From: an uncultured Saprospiraceae bacterium
Lineage (GTDB): Bacteria > Bacteroidota > Bacteroidia > Chitinophagales > Saprospiraceae
NCBI GenBank assembly: GCA_938016265.1
Contig: CALLWB010000033.1
Span: 1-54,314, forward strand
Direction: 5' to 3'
Length of the DNA stretch: 54,314 bases
Shown: positions 1 through 8,752 of the stretch, in pieces
How the letters are laid out: every line of letters begins with the position of its first letter
Position numbering within the stretch: position 1 is the stretch's first letter
Made by a program: the position numbers and the translations under genes
Notes under the pieces: model-generated
Databases searched by the model: none
The model's input: the letters and a program-made list of their open reading frames with translations, nothing else
What the model was told of the DNA's origin: nothing

Positions 1-86
1 GTTATGGCGGTTCATCCCTTATCAGTTTTACGATATTGATTGCCGTACTTGTCAAGCTGGACAGCGTTCGTTTTCAAAGTATATAA
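1..86 (+). CDS. rodA: Rod shape-determining protein RodA/FtsW family, C-terminal fragment
   Basis: The window opens inside a plus-strand reading frame that starts at base 3 in phase and stops at TAA 84-86. The 27 visible residues begin YGGSSLISFTILIAVLV and end LDSVRFQSI. YGGSS followed by a hydrophobic helix and a short basic tail is the usual end of SEDS-family peptidoglycan glycosyltransferases, as in RodA and FtsW of Bacteroidota. RodA polymerises lateral-wall peptidoglycan in the inner membrane. RodA is preferred over FtsW because the tail is so short, but the fragment cannot settle it. Everything upstream lies outside the window. Confidence 0.72.
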   Translation, partial: YGGSSLISFTILIAVLVKLDSVRFQSI

Positions 87-165
87 TTAGTAGTAAGTAG
101 AAGGGAGAGTAAAGACGATTTAACCAATAATATAACTATAAATACAAATTGTTCTTAAAACGCCT

Positions 166-182
166 AATAACTCCATAACCAA
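166..182 (+). repeat. G-poor motif AATAACTCCATAACCAA, copy 1
   Basis: A 17-base stretch is identical to 8726-8742. The core CTCCATAACCA also occurs on the minus strand at 5369-5379, and a shorter CTCCATAAC is at 3118-3126. Here it lies just upstream of, or at the beginning of, the membrane-protein frame that is open from base 171. Confidence 0.6.
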
Positions 183-263
183 ATTAATTCCATACAAACC
201 ATAGCATCCAGAAGGAGATCTCTAGGACTAGGAATAGCCACTCACTTTTTCCTCCTTTTTTCT

Positions 264-1337
264 TTGTTAATTACGTTCAATTTGTGGAAGGGAGACCGGA
301 GGTTTCCAAGTATTCCAATTGCCCAATTTATGCCCCAGTTTCCTGGAATGCTGGATTTGTTTTTGCCAGTTTTGCTGATTGGCGCATTGTTGATTGGCTG
401 TTTTTTTCGCCAACAATGGGTAGGCATTTTGACGGTGTTGCTGTTTGTGGTGCTCCTGCTTCAAGACCAGATGCGTTGGCAGCCGTGGTCGTATCACTAT
501 TTGTTGTTTCTGTTGCCTTTTTGTTTTTCGAAGGAGAATAAAGTCGGGTTGTATTATTTCCAGTTAATTCTAGTGGCGATTTATTTGTGGGGAGGGATTC
601 ATAAATTAAACTTCAATTATTTTGAGACCGTTTTTCCCCGGTTTTTCTTCGACTTTACAGCGTTCCGATTGCAAGGTTCCTTGAAACTACTCGGCCTGTT
701 GATCCCCATCACGGAGATCGCAATCGGCCTCGGCCTTCTTTTCAAATGGACTCGAAAATGGGCAATGTTGGCTGGTATCGGCAGTCATTTGTTTATTTTG
801 ATCTGGTTGAGTCCAATCGGCGGGCATTCCAATACTAGTATTATCCCTTGGAATCTTGCGATGATTGTATTTCTTGTCTTGTGTTTTTACCAAACGGAAA
901 CGGGCAATTTATTGATGGAAGGCTGGAAGGAACGCAAGCGGTATTTGACTGCTGGATTGTTGGTGTTGGTATTCGTTTTTCCAGTGCTCAACTTCGGCCA
1001 GCTCTGGGATCACTATCTATCGTTCAATATGTATTCAGGCAAAAACAACATTTTATATGTTGCCATCGAAGAAAACGAATTGGAAAAATTGCCCTACAAT
1101 TTCCAGGACGCTTTTATCGAAATGGAAGGCCTTGCCGGAGGCAAAATCATCAACATCAACCAGTGGGCAATGAATGAACTAAACGTCCCCGTTCCACCTG
1201 AAGATCGAATATTCAAAGAAATTTCAAGGCTATTTTGCGGACTCGGCATCCCTCCCGATAAAATGAGCTGCCTGGTGTTTGAACAACCAGTTACTGCTAA
1301 TGTTTTTAAGGCCATTTCCTGTAAAGAAATTCAATAA
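264..1337 (+). CDS. Multi-pass membrane protein, HTTM/DoxX-like
   Basis: An integral membrane protein of about 357 residues with many hydrophobic segments in the first 230 residues. The motif IYLWGGIHKLN resembles the GxxK-containing segment of HTTM/DoxX/MauE-like membrane proteins. A soluble tail of about 115 residues follows. No catalytic function can be assigned. The start is unresolved. TTG at 264 is the first conventional start, but the frame is open back to 171 and the codons from 201 encode a plausible N-terminus (ASRRRSLGLGIATHFFLLFS) that makes the first membrane helix whole. No ATG, GTG or TTG lies in 171-263, so either a rare ATA/ATT start is used or a start has mutated. The end overlaps the convergent lipoprotein gene by 7 bases. 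Confidence 0.7.
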   Translation: MLITFNLWKGDRRFPSIPIAQFMPQFPGMLDLFLPVLLIGALLIGCFFRQQWVGILTVLLFVVLLLQDQMRWQPWSYHYLLFLLPFCFSKENKVGLYYFQLILVAIYLWGGIHKLNFNYFETVFPRFFFDFTAFRLQGSLKLLGLLIPITEIAIGLGLLFKWTRKWAMLAGIGSHLFILIWLSPIGGHSNTSIIPWNLAMIVFLVLCFYQTETGNLLMEGWKERKRYLTAGLLVLVFVFPVLNFGQLWDHYLSFNMYSGKNNILYVAIEENELEKLPYNFQDAFIEMEGLAGGKIININQWAMNELNVPVPPEDRIFKEISRLFCGLGIPPDKMSCLVFEQPVTANVFKAISCKEIQ

Positions 1338-1930
1338 TTATCGCTAGAACTTGCTGCGCGGACTCGCCAGCCTTCAATTTGGTTGGCCACATTTGTCCAT
1401 TGATTTGGTGCCTCTCGATGCTCCTCGGAGTTAAAATAAGAAATTCCACGCACCACAAATTGATACCTGTAGTCATGATAAACAATCAATCTCAAGGAGA
1501 TGGTATCCTTCCTCTCCCAATTTACAATACGCAGGGAATCCAGATTCCTATCTAGAAATTTGTACTTATACTTTCCAAACGCCGAATTCATTTCTTGTAC
1601 ATCAAAGGGAAGAAGTACCAAGGAATCTAGCCGATTTTTATCGGTATACCGATCTCTAAAGTTTTTGATTCTAAAGGTGTCCAATCTATACTCAAACCCT
1701 TTTGCAACTACCTGTCCAGGTGTCTCCGAATAAATTTGGTAATAGGTTCTGAGTCTTCCAGTAGGTTGCACCCAATTATAATATCCACACTCCACAGAAA
1801 TCTGTTCGCAATTATCCCGAATCAACTGAGAGATAGAAACATCAAACTGATTGTCGAAGGGATGGTAGTTTGGTGTTTGTTTGCAAGAAAGGATTAGCAG
1901 GATGACTAGAAGTTGGAAGCTAATTTTCAT
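1331..1930 (-). CDS. Hypothetical lipoprotein
   Basis: A 199-residue protein with a lipoprotein signal (hydrophobic LLVILLILSC, cysteine near residue 16), so it is predicted to be exported and lipid-anchored. The mature part is rich in Tyr, Arg and Asp and has no motif I recognise. Patterns such as DTISLRLIVYHDYRYQFVV suggest beta strands. The gene is convergent with the upstream membrane protein and their last 7 bases overlap. About 180 bp separate its start from the divergent DUF4340 gene. Confidence 0.75.
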   Translation of the reverse strand: MKISFQLLVILLILSCKQTPNYHPFDNQFDVSISQLIRDNCEQISVECGYYNWVQPTGRLRTYYQIYSETPGQVVAKGFEYRLDTFRIKNFRDRYTDKNRLDSLVLLPFDVQEMNSAFGKYKYKFLDRNLDSLRIVNWERKDTISLRLIVYHDYRYQFVVRGISYFNSEEHREAPNQWTNVANQIEGWRVRAASSSDNY

Positions 1931-2112
1931 ACTGGTGCAATAACGTTCGGTTTCCTATCAATATTTTACATTGTAAAGAAATAAAATTTATTGCCGTATA
2001 TTAGCCGTAGGATAAAAATCATTACTGATAATGACCTCCTATAACAGACAAACCTGCCGATAGCCAAAAATGAAATTTGGATTTCTTATTTTTGCGCAAC
2101 TAAATATAAATA

Positions 2113-3117
2113 ATGAAAAAATCGACTGGTTTACTTCTTGCTTTTTTGCTCCTTGGATTTGGAGCTTACTTCCTGCTAAACAAAAAAGACAACACTTCCG
2201 ATGGCTATGATTTTGCTATTGAGAATACCGACCAAATCTACAAAGTAGAATTGATCCACAAAAAGACAAACATTGTTCTAGAACGAGTGGATAAAACTAC
2301 TTGGAAAACAGGCAAGCATATCGCCCGGCAAGAATCCATCGATCTCCTGCTAGAAACGTTCCGCAGACTACACATCAAGGAACGAGTGCCCATCGCCGCC
2401 GAAAAAAATGTAATGAAACGCCTAAAAGAAAATGGCATCCTGGCCAAAGCGTACGACAAGTCAGGCAACCTTATAAAATCAATGTATGTGGGCAGCTCTT
2501 CTCCTGGGAAACAAGGAACTTATATGATGCTGGAAGGTGCAGAACACCCATTTGATATCAATATCATGGGATGGGAAGGCGTTTTAAGACCTCGGTTTAT
2601 GCTTGACCCAGAAGACTGGAGAGATAAGTCGGTATTCCACGCCAGCAAAGAAGACGTAGAGACAATTACGGTAAAATATTTTCTGAAAAAGGATCAAAAC
2701 TCCTCTTTCAAAGTGGAAAAAGGAAAAAACAAAGATGAGTATTCAGTAACCAGATTACTAGGTGACAGCAAGGCCGATGCTGTTCCCGAAAAGGGCAAAG
2801 TATTGTTTTTCTTAAAAGCATTCGAAAACATCGGGGCAGAAGCCTTTGAAACTAACAACCCAAAACGAGATTCTGTAGTACAGGAAATCCCGTTCTGCGA
2901 GATAGAACTTCAAAAAACAAACGGCAACAAACGAAATGTCAAATTCTATCCAGTTCCAGGGCCACAAGTTGGGTTCAAACCTGATGGAAGCATCAAGCGT
3001 GGAGAACTGGAAAGGTACTATGCGAACATAAACAACAACCAGGATTTTATGCTCGTTCAGCACAGGGTATTTAGAAAGCTCTTCCCTCCCTACGAATTCT
3101 TCTATAGTAAAGAATAG
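2113..3117 (+). CDS. DUF4340 domain-containing protein
   Basis: A 334-residue protein with one N-terminal membrane anchor (residues 5-23, LLLAFLLLGFGAYFLL) and a long extracytoplasmic region. Fragments such as TTWKTGKHIARQESIDLLLE, YVGSSSPGKQGTYMML and LDPEDWRDKSVF match the pattern of DUF4340 proteins, which in Bacteroidota often accompany ABC-2 or gliding (GldF/GldG) transport components. No such genes are next to it here, so its partner is unknown. A TATTTTTG box at 2087-2094 resembles the phylum's -7 element but lacks a well-placed -33 TTG. The cyclase gene follows after 17 bp, suggesting co-transcription. Confidence 0.8.
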   Translation: MKKSTGLLLAFLLLGFGAYFLLNKKDNTSDGYDFAIENTDQIYKVELIHKKTNIVLERVDKTTWKTGKHIARQESIDLLLETFRRLHIKERVPIAAEKNVMKRLKENGILAKAYDKSGNLIKSMYVGSSSPGKQGTYMMLEGAEHPFDINIMGWEGVLRPRFMLDPEDWRDKSVFHASKEDVETITVKYFLKKDQNSSFKVEKGKNKDEYSVTRLLGDSKADAVPEKGKVLFFLKAFENIGAEAFETNNPKRDSVVQEIPFCEIELQKTNGNKRNVKFYPVPGPQVGFKPDGSIKRGELERYYANINNNQDFMLVQHRVFRKLFPPYEFFYSKE

Positions 3118-3134
3118 CTCCATAACTTGAAGGC

Positions 3135-3896
3135 ATGAAAGCAACAATACAGATTGATAATCAATGGTATGCCACCAATTTACAAGAACCAATAGACCTC
3201 TCTATCCCATTGAAAGAAGGGATGGAAAATGTAAATTGTTTTTACGCGCCTCCTATGCAAGCGGAGCCTGTAGTAGCTGGAGATTTTATAGGGTCAACTG
3301 CTAAAGGTGGCCCCGTGAACTTTCTTAATGTACGGATCAATCCCCATGGCAATGGCACACATACAGAGTGTGTTGGCCACATCGCCAAAGAGAAATACAC
3401 GATAAACAAGGCCTTAACTACTTTTATGTTTCCTGCCCGGCTGATTTCTGTTTTCCCAAAGAAGATGGATAGTGGTGATCGGGTAATATGCAAGGATCAG
3501 CTTGAAGAATTGTTGGAAGGAAATACTATTCCTGAAGCGCTAATTATCAGGACGTTGCCCAATGATTCTTTGAAGTTGAGGACCAATTATTCAGGAGCCA
3601 ATCCTCCGTATATTGATCAGGCGGCGACAGCGTATCTGGTAGAAAATGGAGTCAATCATTTGTTGGTCGATCTTCCGTCTGTCGATAGGGAAGAGGATGG
3701 CGGTAGCCTGCTATCTCACAAGGCATTTTGGAAATATCCAGAAACTCCAAGAACAAATTGTACGATTTCGGAGTTATTATTTTTACCAAATGAAATTAAA
3801 GATGGGTTCTACCTGTTGAATATACAAATTGCTAGTTTTGAACTAGATGTAAGCCCAAGTAAGCCTGTTTTATATAAATTAGTTAAAATGAAATAG
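3135..3896 (+). CDS. Cyclase-family (kynurenine formamidase-like) metal-dependent hydrolase
   Basis: A 253-residue protein of the cyclase/KynB-like family, hydrolases that use a divalent metal on amide or ester substrates. The metal-site signature HGNGTHTECVGH lies at residues 71-82. It corresponds to the family HxGTHxDxPxH, with Glu78 in place of the usual Asp and no Pro. The N-terminal DLSIPLKEGM and C-terminal LLNIQIASFELDVSPSKPV also fit. No signal peptide is seen, so it is probably cytoplasmic. No tryptophan-degradation genes are nearby, so kynurenine formamidase is only one possible activity. It begins 17 bp after the DUF4340 gene, and the motif CTCCATAAC lies 8 bp before its ATG. Confidence 0.83.
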   Translation: MKATIQIDNQWYATNLQEPIDLSIPLKEGMENVNCFYAPPMQAEPVVAGDFIGSTAKGGPVNFLNVRINPHGNGTHTECVGHIAKEKYTINKALTTFMFPARLISVFPKKMDSGDRVICKDQLEELLEGNTIPEALIIRTLPNDSLKLRTNYSGANPPYIDQAATAYLVENGVNHLLVDLPSVDREEDGGSLLSHKAFWKYPETPRTNCTISELLFLPNEIKDGFYLLNIQIASFELDVSPSKPVLYKLVKMK

Positions 3897-4019
3897 GTTT
3901 TTATGTCGGCTGGACACTGGCTTTTTTGACTAAAATTTGGTATATTAGTTGCTAGTATTTTTTTAAGAAAAACCAGTTATTTTTCACGGAATTTAGTTTA
4001 AACTTTCATATCCTAGGTA

Positions 4020-4694
4020 ATGTTAAAACGACCTGATACATATGACTCTAAGGTATTTTTGGAATTCTCCAGATTGGATGAGGAGAATTTCCGTACGGTA
4101 GTACACTTTTTCGAAAAAAACCAAGAGGCTGTTATCACGATGAACTTTGAAGAAAGGTTTATCATGCTGCTTACCTATGCCAATGCGTTATATGAGATCA
4201 ATGCCTACAAACGGCACCTTCGCGTCGCGGATGAGATTATTGAATTATCCATTACTCATAACATCCAGTTTTTTAATGGAGAGGATATCTATCTGAAGAC
4301 GCTGTTTCAAAAAGCAAAATCCTATTTCCACTTACATGAATACAAAGCTTCTGAGCACGTGTCTACAGAATTGGTGAAGATGGTTCCCAACCATTCTCCC
4401 TACAGTAAGTTGCTCAACAAATGTCTGATTCGTCAGCGGCCTGCTTATGTCAAAAACATGCTGGCTAGTGGGGTGTTTTTGTATTTGTTGTCTGTTGTCT
4501 TTGTGGTGGTCAATATTCTAGTCATCAAATCACTCTTTCCTGAATATCATCCAGGTATGGAAGTGGCCAGAATTGCCATTTTTGTTGGTGGCCTCTCGAT
4601 GCTAGTTTTGGCAATGGTACTTCATCATTTTAACGTGTTCAGCCATATTCGGTCGATAAAACATAAGGCGGTTGATAAGAAATTGAAGCCTTAG
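4020..4694 (+). CDS. Hypothetical membrane protein with TPR-like helical N-terminus
   Basis: A 224-residue protein. Residues 1-145 are helical, with alternating patterns that look like degenerate tetratricopeptide repeats (for example LFQKAKSYFHLHEYKASEHV). Two hydrophobic segments follow at about 150-175 and 185-205, then a basic tail. This suggests a cytoplasmic helical scaffold tethered to the inner membrane by a C-terminal hairpin. No enzymatic motif is visible and I do not recognise the family. It stands alone, with 123 bp upstream and 265 bp downstream free of genes. Confidence 0.7.
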   Translation: MLKRPDTYDSKVFLEFSRLDEENFRTVVHFFEKNQEAVITMNFEERFIMLLTYANALYEINAYKRHLRVADEIIELSITHNIQFFNGEDIYLKTLFQKAKSYFHLHEYKASEHVSTELVKMVPNHSPYSKLLNKCLIRQRPAYVKNMLASGVFLYLLSVVFVVVNILVIKSLFPEYHPGMEVARIAIFVGGLSMLVLAMVLHHFNVFSHIRSIKHKAVDKKLKP

Positions 4695-4959
4695 TTTCCT
4701 TAAATATTTTTGCAGGCATTTTGTTTTTTGCTCCCACTAAGCAATTGGTACAGGGATTTGTTTTACTATGCAAATCTAAAGGCAGAGAGTAGAAAGACAA
4801 TGCACCATCTTTGATTAATTAATAAATTATTGGTGGAAACACGAGGGGCTCTGAATTTGCCTCTATATTCTCTACGCGGAGTTTGCCCTAGCAAAACGAG
4901 TCCTTCTACTAAAAATACATTACCTTTACATAGTAATTATTCAAATCAAAAAAATAGAA

Positions 4960-5355
4960 ATGAGATTATTATTTAATGCAAGCCTTTTTGTACTTCCTAT
5001 AATAGCACTTTCATGTAGTGGAAACCCTGGAGGTGGAGGCGATAATCCTGGTGGATTAGAAATTACCATTCATTCTCCTAAGGATAATACAAAATTTAAG
5101 AAGGGCGAGACCATTGTCTTATCGTACACGGTGAAAGACGATGTCCAAATAACAACCATCGCCTGGGATACAAACAGCCAATTTGGTACAGGTTCTCTCC
5201 CTGCAGCAAAACTTTTAGATAAACCGAAGGAATATTCTGGAGAGTTTTCAATCGTTGCAAATGCGGCCCCAGGAACCCACCAAATAAACATTGCCGCAAC
5301 AGATGAAGGGTTTAACAACTCCCTTGAAAAATCTGTTACCGTCATTATCGAGTAA
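4960..5355 (+). CDS. Small lipoprotein with one Ig-like domain
   Basis: A 131-residue protein with a lipobox (IIALSCSG, Cys near residue 19), a flexible Gly/Asn/Pro linker (GNPGGGGDNPGG) and one beta-sandwich domain. The domain is of the Ig-like type seen in Bacteroidota surface proteins: ITIHSPKDNTKFKKGETIVL, a central GEFSIVANAAPGTHQINI and the ending VTVIIE. It is probably lipid-anchored in the outer membrane. No catalytic residues are evident. It is convergent with the M16 gene, 90 bp away. Confidence 0.75.
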   Translation: MRLLFNASLFVLPIIALSCSGNPGGGGDNPGGLEITIHSPKDNTKFKKGETIVLSYTVKDDVQITTIAWDTNSQFGTGSLPAAKLLDKPKEYSGEFSIVANAAPGTHQINIAATDEGFNNSLEKSVTVIIE

Positions 5356-5368
5356 TTAATTTAGTTTA

Positions 5369-5379
5369 TGGTTATGGAG
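5369..5379 (-). repeat. Motif CTCCATAACCA, minus-strand copy
   Basis: The minus strand reads CTCCATAACCA, identical to 171-181 and 8731-8741. This copy lies between two convergent genes rather than upstream of a start. Confidence 0.45.
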
Positions 5380-5445
5380 GAATAGTTAATGGTAAAGGCA
5401 GACATTCTAGCTAAAACAATTAACCATTCTTCCATTTACCAATAC

Positions 5446-6714
5446 CTAGCCAACAAGTACCTCGTACAAATCTTCTTCCTGGAAATATTGATTGGCCAAT
5501 TCCTGCAGACGGCCAGGAGTAATCGTCTTAATAACTTCTACGAGCTTTTCCATATAAGAACCATCCAGTTTTTCTAACACCAACATTTTGTTTAGTGCCG
5601 CGACATTGATTGGGCCGTCCAAACTTGTCAGGATATTGCCTAGCATATAATTTCGGACACGAGATAACTCCTGATCGGTGACGGGTTTGTTGCGCAGACT
5701 TTTTAGCTCCTTGTAGATTTCTTTTTGAGTTAGCGCCGATACATCATGGCTGGTCTCTGTGCTGATGTAGAAATAACTTCCATTCAACATACTGTCTATA
5801 GAAGAGTAGATGCCATAAGTATATCCTTTTTCCTCCCTGATATTCATCATCAATCGACTTCCAAAATAACCGCCGAGCAGATTGTTCAACACAAAAAGAC
5901 CCTGATAGTCTTCATGTTTTCTAGGAACAAGCGGCCGACCAATTCGGATCGCAGTTTGAAGAGAGTCAGGTATTTGCAAGGACAGTTTTTTATCCGATAC
6001 CGGACTAGGAGTATGAGATGGCGTGTATTTTTTTCCTTTTTGGAAATCCTGGCCGAAAACTTCATTCAGAAGACGGATCATTTCTGGCGTAGTTTTTCCG
6101 CTCAAAAGTAACTCACAATTGGCCGAATGAAAGTTGGACTCAAAATGCGTCTGAAGGTCGTTTATCCTCAAATTGTTATAATCGTCGATGGTGCTGTTGT
6201 AGCCATAAGGGTGATCCTGCCCAAACATCAAAGCAGTTATTTCGCGATAAGCGACGATGTCATTTTTTTTCTGTTCCACAAGCAATTGTTGCTTAGTGGC
6301 TTGGACATACTCATTAAACTCTTTTTCTGGAAAGACTGGATTTGTTAGGATATCCTTGAGTAAGGGCAAAAGGTGCTTGAAATGCTTGGTTAGGCAATAC
6401 AACGTTGCAAAAGCAGTATCAAGGCCTCCGTTTATTCGTAAAGTACCGCCATAAAAATCAATTTCTTCTGCTAGCTCTGCGGAATTGTAAGTTGTAGTGC
6501 CCTCCCGCAACATGCGCGTGGAAGAACGAGCAGCCAACCGTTTTTTCTCGTACCATCGACCAGCATGAAAAAGAATGTCCAGCTTCAATATATCCTGAGT
6601 GCCCATGTTGATTTCATGGACGAGGATTCCATTGCTCAACTGATGAACGATCGGCGCTTTTAACCTTATATTTTGAATCTCGCCAAGGGGCGGGGCGTGC
6701 TTTCTGAAATTCAT
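5446..6714 (-). CDS. M16 (insulinase-like) peptidase homologue lacking the zinc motif
   Basis: A 422-residue protein with the two-half pitrilysin/insulinase fold. Family marks include REGTTTYNSAELAEEIDFYG, a middle TYGIYSS with the preceding GYFGSRLMMNIREEKG (the conserved R/Y substrate-binding pair), and a C-terminal half ending NQYFQEEDLYEVLVG. Where active enzymes carry HxxEH (about residues 50-70), this protein reads RLAARSSTRMLREGT. It therefore has no zinc ligands and should not be a peptidase by itself. Such subunits normally pair with an active M16 protein; none is in this window. No signal peptide is seen. It may act as a regulatory or substrate-holding subunit of a partner encoded elsewhere. 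Confidence 0.85.
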   Translation of the reverse strand: MNFRKHAPPLGEIQNIRLKAPIVHQLSNGILVHEINMGTQDILKLDILFHAGRWYEKKRLAARSSTRMLREGTTTYNSAELAEEIDFYGGTLRINGGLDTAFATLYCLTKHFKHLLPLLKDILTNPVFPEKEFNEYVQATKQQLLVEQKKNDIVAYREITALMFGQDHPYGYNSTIDDYNNLRINDLQTHFESNFHSANCELLLSGKTTPEMIRLLNEVFGQDFQKGKKYTPSHTPSPVSDKKLSLQIPDSLQTAIRIGRPLVPRKHEDYQGLFVLNNLLGGYFGSRLMMNIREEKGYTYGIYSSIDSMLNGSYFYISTETSHDVSALTQKEIYKELKSLRNKPVTDQELSRVRNYMLGNILTSLDGPINVAALNKMLVLEKLDGSYMEKLVEVIKTITPGRLQELANQYFQEEDLYEVLVG

Positions 6715-7257
6715 GGCACTAAAAAATTTAATGCAGTTTACACAAAAAAATCACTTTCGTAAAAAAGGGACGTAAAGCTAACAAATAACAGGTAAACTTT
6801 GAGCAGTTGTTTGCCCCAAATTAAAAATTAGGGATAATATGAATGGACAACTTGAGATTTAACTTTCTATTAACAACGTTTTTTTTATAATTAAAAATAT
6901 TGGAACTGAATTTGATTAATGCATAGATGGTAAGCGAAATCAGTAGGTTCTTTTATCTTGTTTTAATTGACAGAGGCAAAATTGTCCCGTCTACTACAAA
7001 ATAACAATTGTATAGATGTAAATTAAAATTGTTGAATTATTCCTATATTGTTAGCGCAAAGCCATAATCCAATTCATTAAGCCTGAAGAACACCGAAAAA
7101 CAGATTTACTAGTTAAAACTGTACTCAGGCCATAGGTGTAACACAGTGAGATCGAATCGCTAAAGTTTCACAATACCACTGAGGACAAAATTAAAGGAAA
7201 AGTGATCAACGTTTTTCGAATTGTTTTGTTCCATTTTTGTTAATTCAAATTTTTATT
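6715..7257. other. 543-bp gene-free region
   Basis: This A+T-rich spacer separates the divergent M16 and TlpA-like genes. I found no tRNA, strong hairpin, repeat or convincing open frame in it. It presumably carries both promoters, but I could not place them with confidence. Confidence 0.4.
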
Positions 7258-8676
7258 ATGCGTTTTTTGCTATTTTTCGTTTTGATGGCGTGTTCCATCT
7301 TGACTTCCGCAGCCAATACAGTAATTACCGGCACGATTAGAAATGCCGTATCTAAGAATATCGTCGTTTATGTAGACCGATTGTACCTGGACAATACTAT
7401 AATTACAGAGACCACCGCCTTAAACAGCGAAAACAAGTTTTCTTTCGATTTAGAAATCAATATCCCTCAATTGATCACTATTGAGTATGCTAGGAATACC
7501 GCCCAACTGTATCTGGAGCCAGGAGGACATCTAGATGTTGAGTTTGAAGCAAACAGCTTTAAATTTTCAATGGTTTTTGGTGGGAGTTGTGGTTCAGCCA
7601 ATGAATTTTTATACAATTTCAAAAAACAATTCCCAGAAGAAACCAACAAGTTCAAGATGAAGCAGGTCAAGAAAGGCATCGTCTACTATGAAATCGAAGA
7701 ACCAATGGAGAAAAAAATGAAGACCCTCGGGCCAATCAATTTTTCCAGCGATATGAATAGCCTCCGCGAACGCAAAAAACGATTCAAAGAGTCCTTCGAA
7801 CAAAGAAAAGGGTACCTCCCGGAAATGTTCAGCAAATACATCAACGCCGAGATTGATTATGACTGGGGATACAAAATGATGGTGTATTACCATAGTTTCA
7901 AAAATTTGCACGCCATTCCTGATGACTTTGCCAACTTCATACAAGAGATCAATCTAGTCACAGATAATGTGTTGGGCAATAAGAAATATAGAGATTTCCT
8001 AATCGCTTTTGTCAATTATAAGCACGATACAAGCAACCCTTCAGGAAATCCATATATTGGTCAATACGAAATGGCAGAACAACATTTAAACGGTGTTCCA
8101 CTAGCTTTTTTTCAAGCAGATATTTTGGCCCGGGGATTTAGAAAGTCAGAACTCAACGAATTGTTGCCAACGTACAACACATTCGTATCATCAGTTCCCT
8201 ACAACGAGTTTTATCTGCGAGCAGTAGATGCTTATTTTAGCAAAAAACCATATGCTACTGGCAGTCCCGCTCCAAATTTCACCATGTTTGACGAAAATGG
8301 GAGCTCGGTTTCATTGTCAGATTTTCAAGGGAAAATTGTACTCATCAACTTTTGGGCTTCTTGGTGTCGACCATGTATTAATAAACTGGAATCCATGAAA
8401 ACGCTCAAAAGCTGGAGCCATGACCAAGAAATAGTTTTCATTAATGTTTCCCTCGAGAGAGACGAAGAAAAATTCAAAAGCGAAGTTTACGATCGTAGCA
8501 TTACAAATATGGTCAATCTCTACGCTTCTGAAGGAATGAAAACCCAAATTATCACTGATTACAATGTACAGGCGATTCCAGAGTTTTTCATTATCAGCAA
8601 AAGCGGTACATTCGCAAGAAAACCGTCAAAAACAGATCCATTCACCATGGAAAAACATCTAAAAACACTGTTCTAG
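7258..8676 (+). CDS. TlpA-like thioredoxin-fold thiol-disulfide oxidoreductase
   Basis: A 472-residue exported protein. The ATG at 7258 is preferred over TTG at 7237 because it gives a clean signal peptide (MRFLLFFVLMACSILTSA). Residues about 20-110 form a beta-rich DUF4369-like N-domain (TVITGTIRNAVSKNIVVYVD). A helical middle follows. The C-terminal third is a TlpA/AhpC-type thioredoxin domain with NFWASWCRPC (Cys370 and Cys373) and a cis-Pro loop in VQAIPEFFII. It should act in the periplasm, reducing or isomerising disulfides. Large proteins of this layout are common and multicopy in Bacteroidota. The ABC exporter gene follows after 76 bp. Confidence 0.87.
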   Translation: MRFLLFFVLMACSILTSAANTVITGTIRNAVSKNIVVYVDRLYLDNTIITETTALNSENKFSFDLEINIPQLITIEYARNTAQLYLEPGGHLDVEFEANSFKFSMVFGGSCGSANEFLYNFKKQFPEETNKFKMKQVKKGIVYYEIEEPMEKKMKTLGPINFSSDMNSLRERKKRFKESFEQRKGYLPEMFSKYINAEIDYDWGYKMMVYYHSFKNLHAIPDDFANFIQEINLVTDNVLGNKKYRDFLIAFVNYKHDTSNPSGNPYIGQYEMAEQHLNGVPLAFFQADILARGFRKSELNELLPTYNTFVSSVPYNEFYLRAVDAYFSKKPYATGSPAPNFTMFDENGSSVSLSDFQGKIVLINFWASWCRPCINKLESMKTLKSWSHDQEIVFINVSLERDEEKFKSEVYDRSITNMVNLYASEGMKTQIITDYNVQAIPEFFIISKSGTFARKPSKTDPFTMEKHLKTLF

Positions 8677-8725
8677 AAATCGGATACAATCAGCTATTCG
8701 TCCTACTCAACAACTCAATACACCC

Positions 8726-8742
8726 AATAACTCCATAACCAA
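8726..8742 (+). repeat. G-poor motif AATAACTCCATAACCAA, copy 2
   Basis: It is identical over 17 bases to 166-182 and sits 10 bp before the ATG of the ABC transporter. The preceding bases (from about 8702) continue a degenerate 7-9-base pattern, ACTCAA / AACTCAAT / ACACCCAAT, almost without G on this strand. Confidence 0.6.
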
Positions 8743-8752
8743 CACACCATAA

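Noticed and set aside
5746-6454. Several plus-strand open frames opposite the M16 gene
   Set aside because: They are antisense shadows; the minus-strand frame carries the full M16 family pattern.
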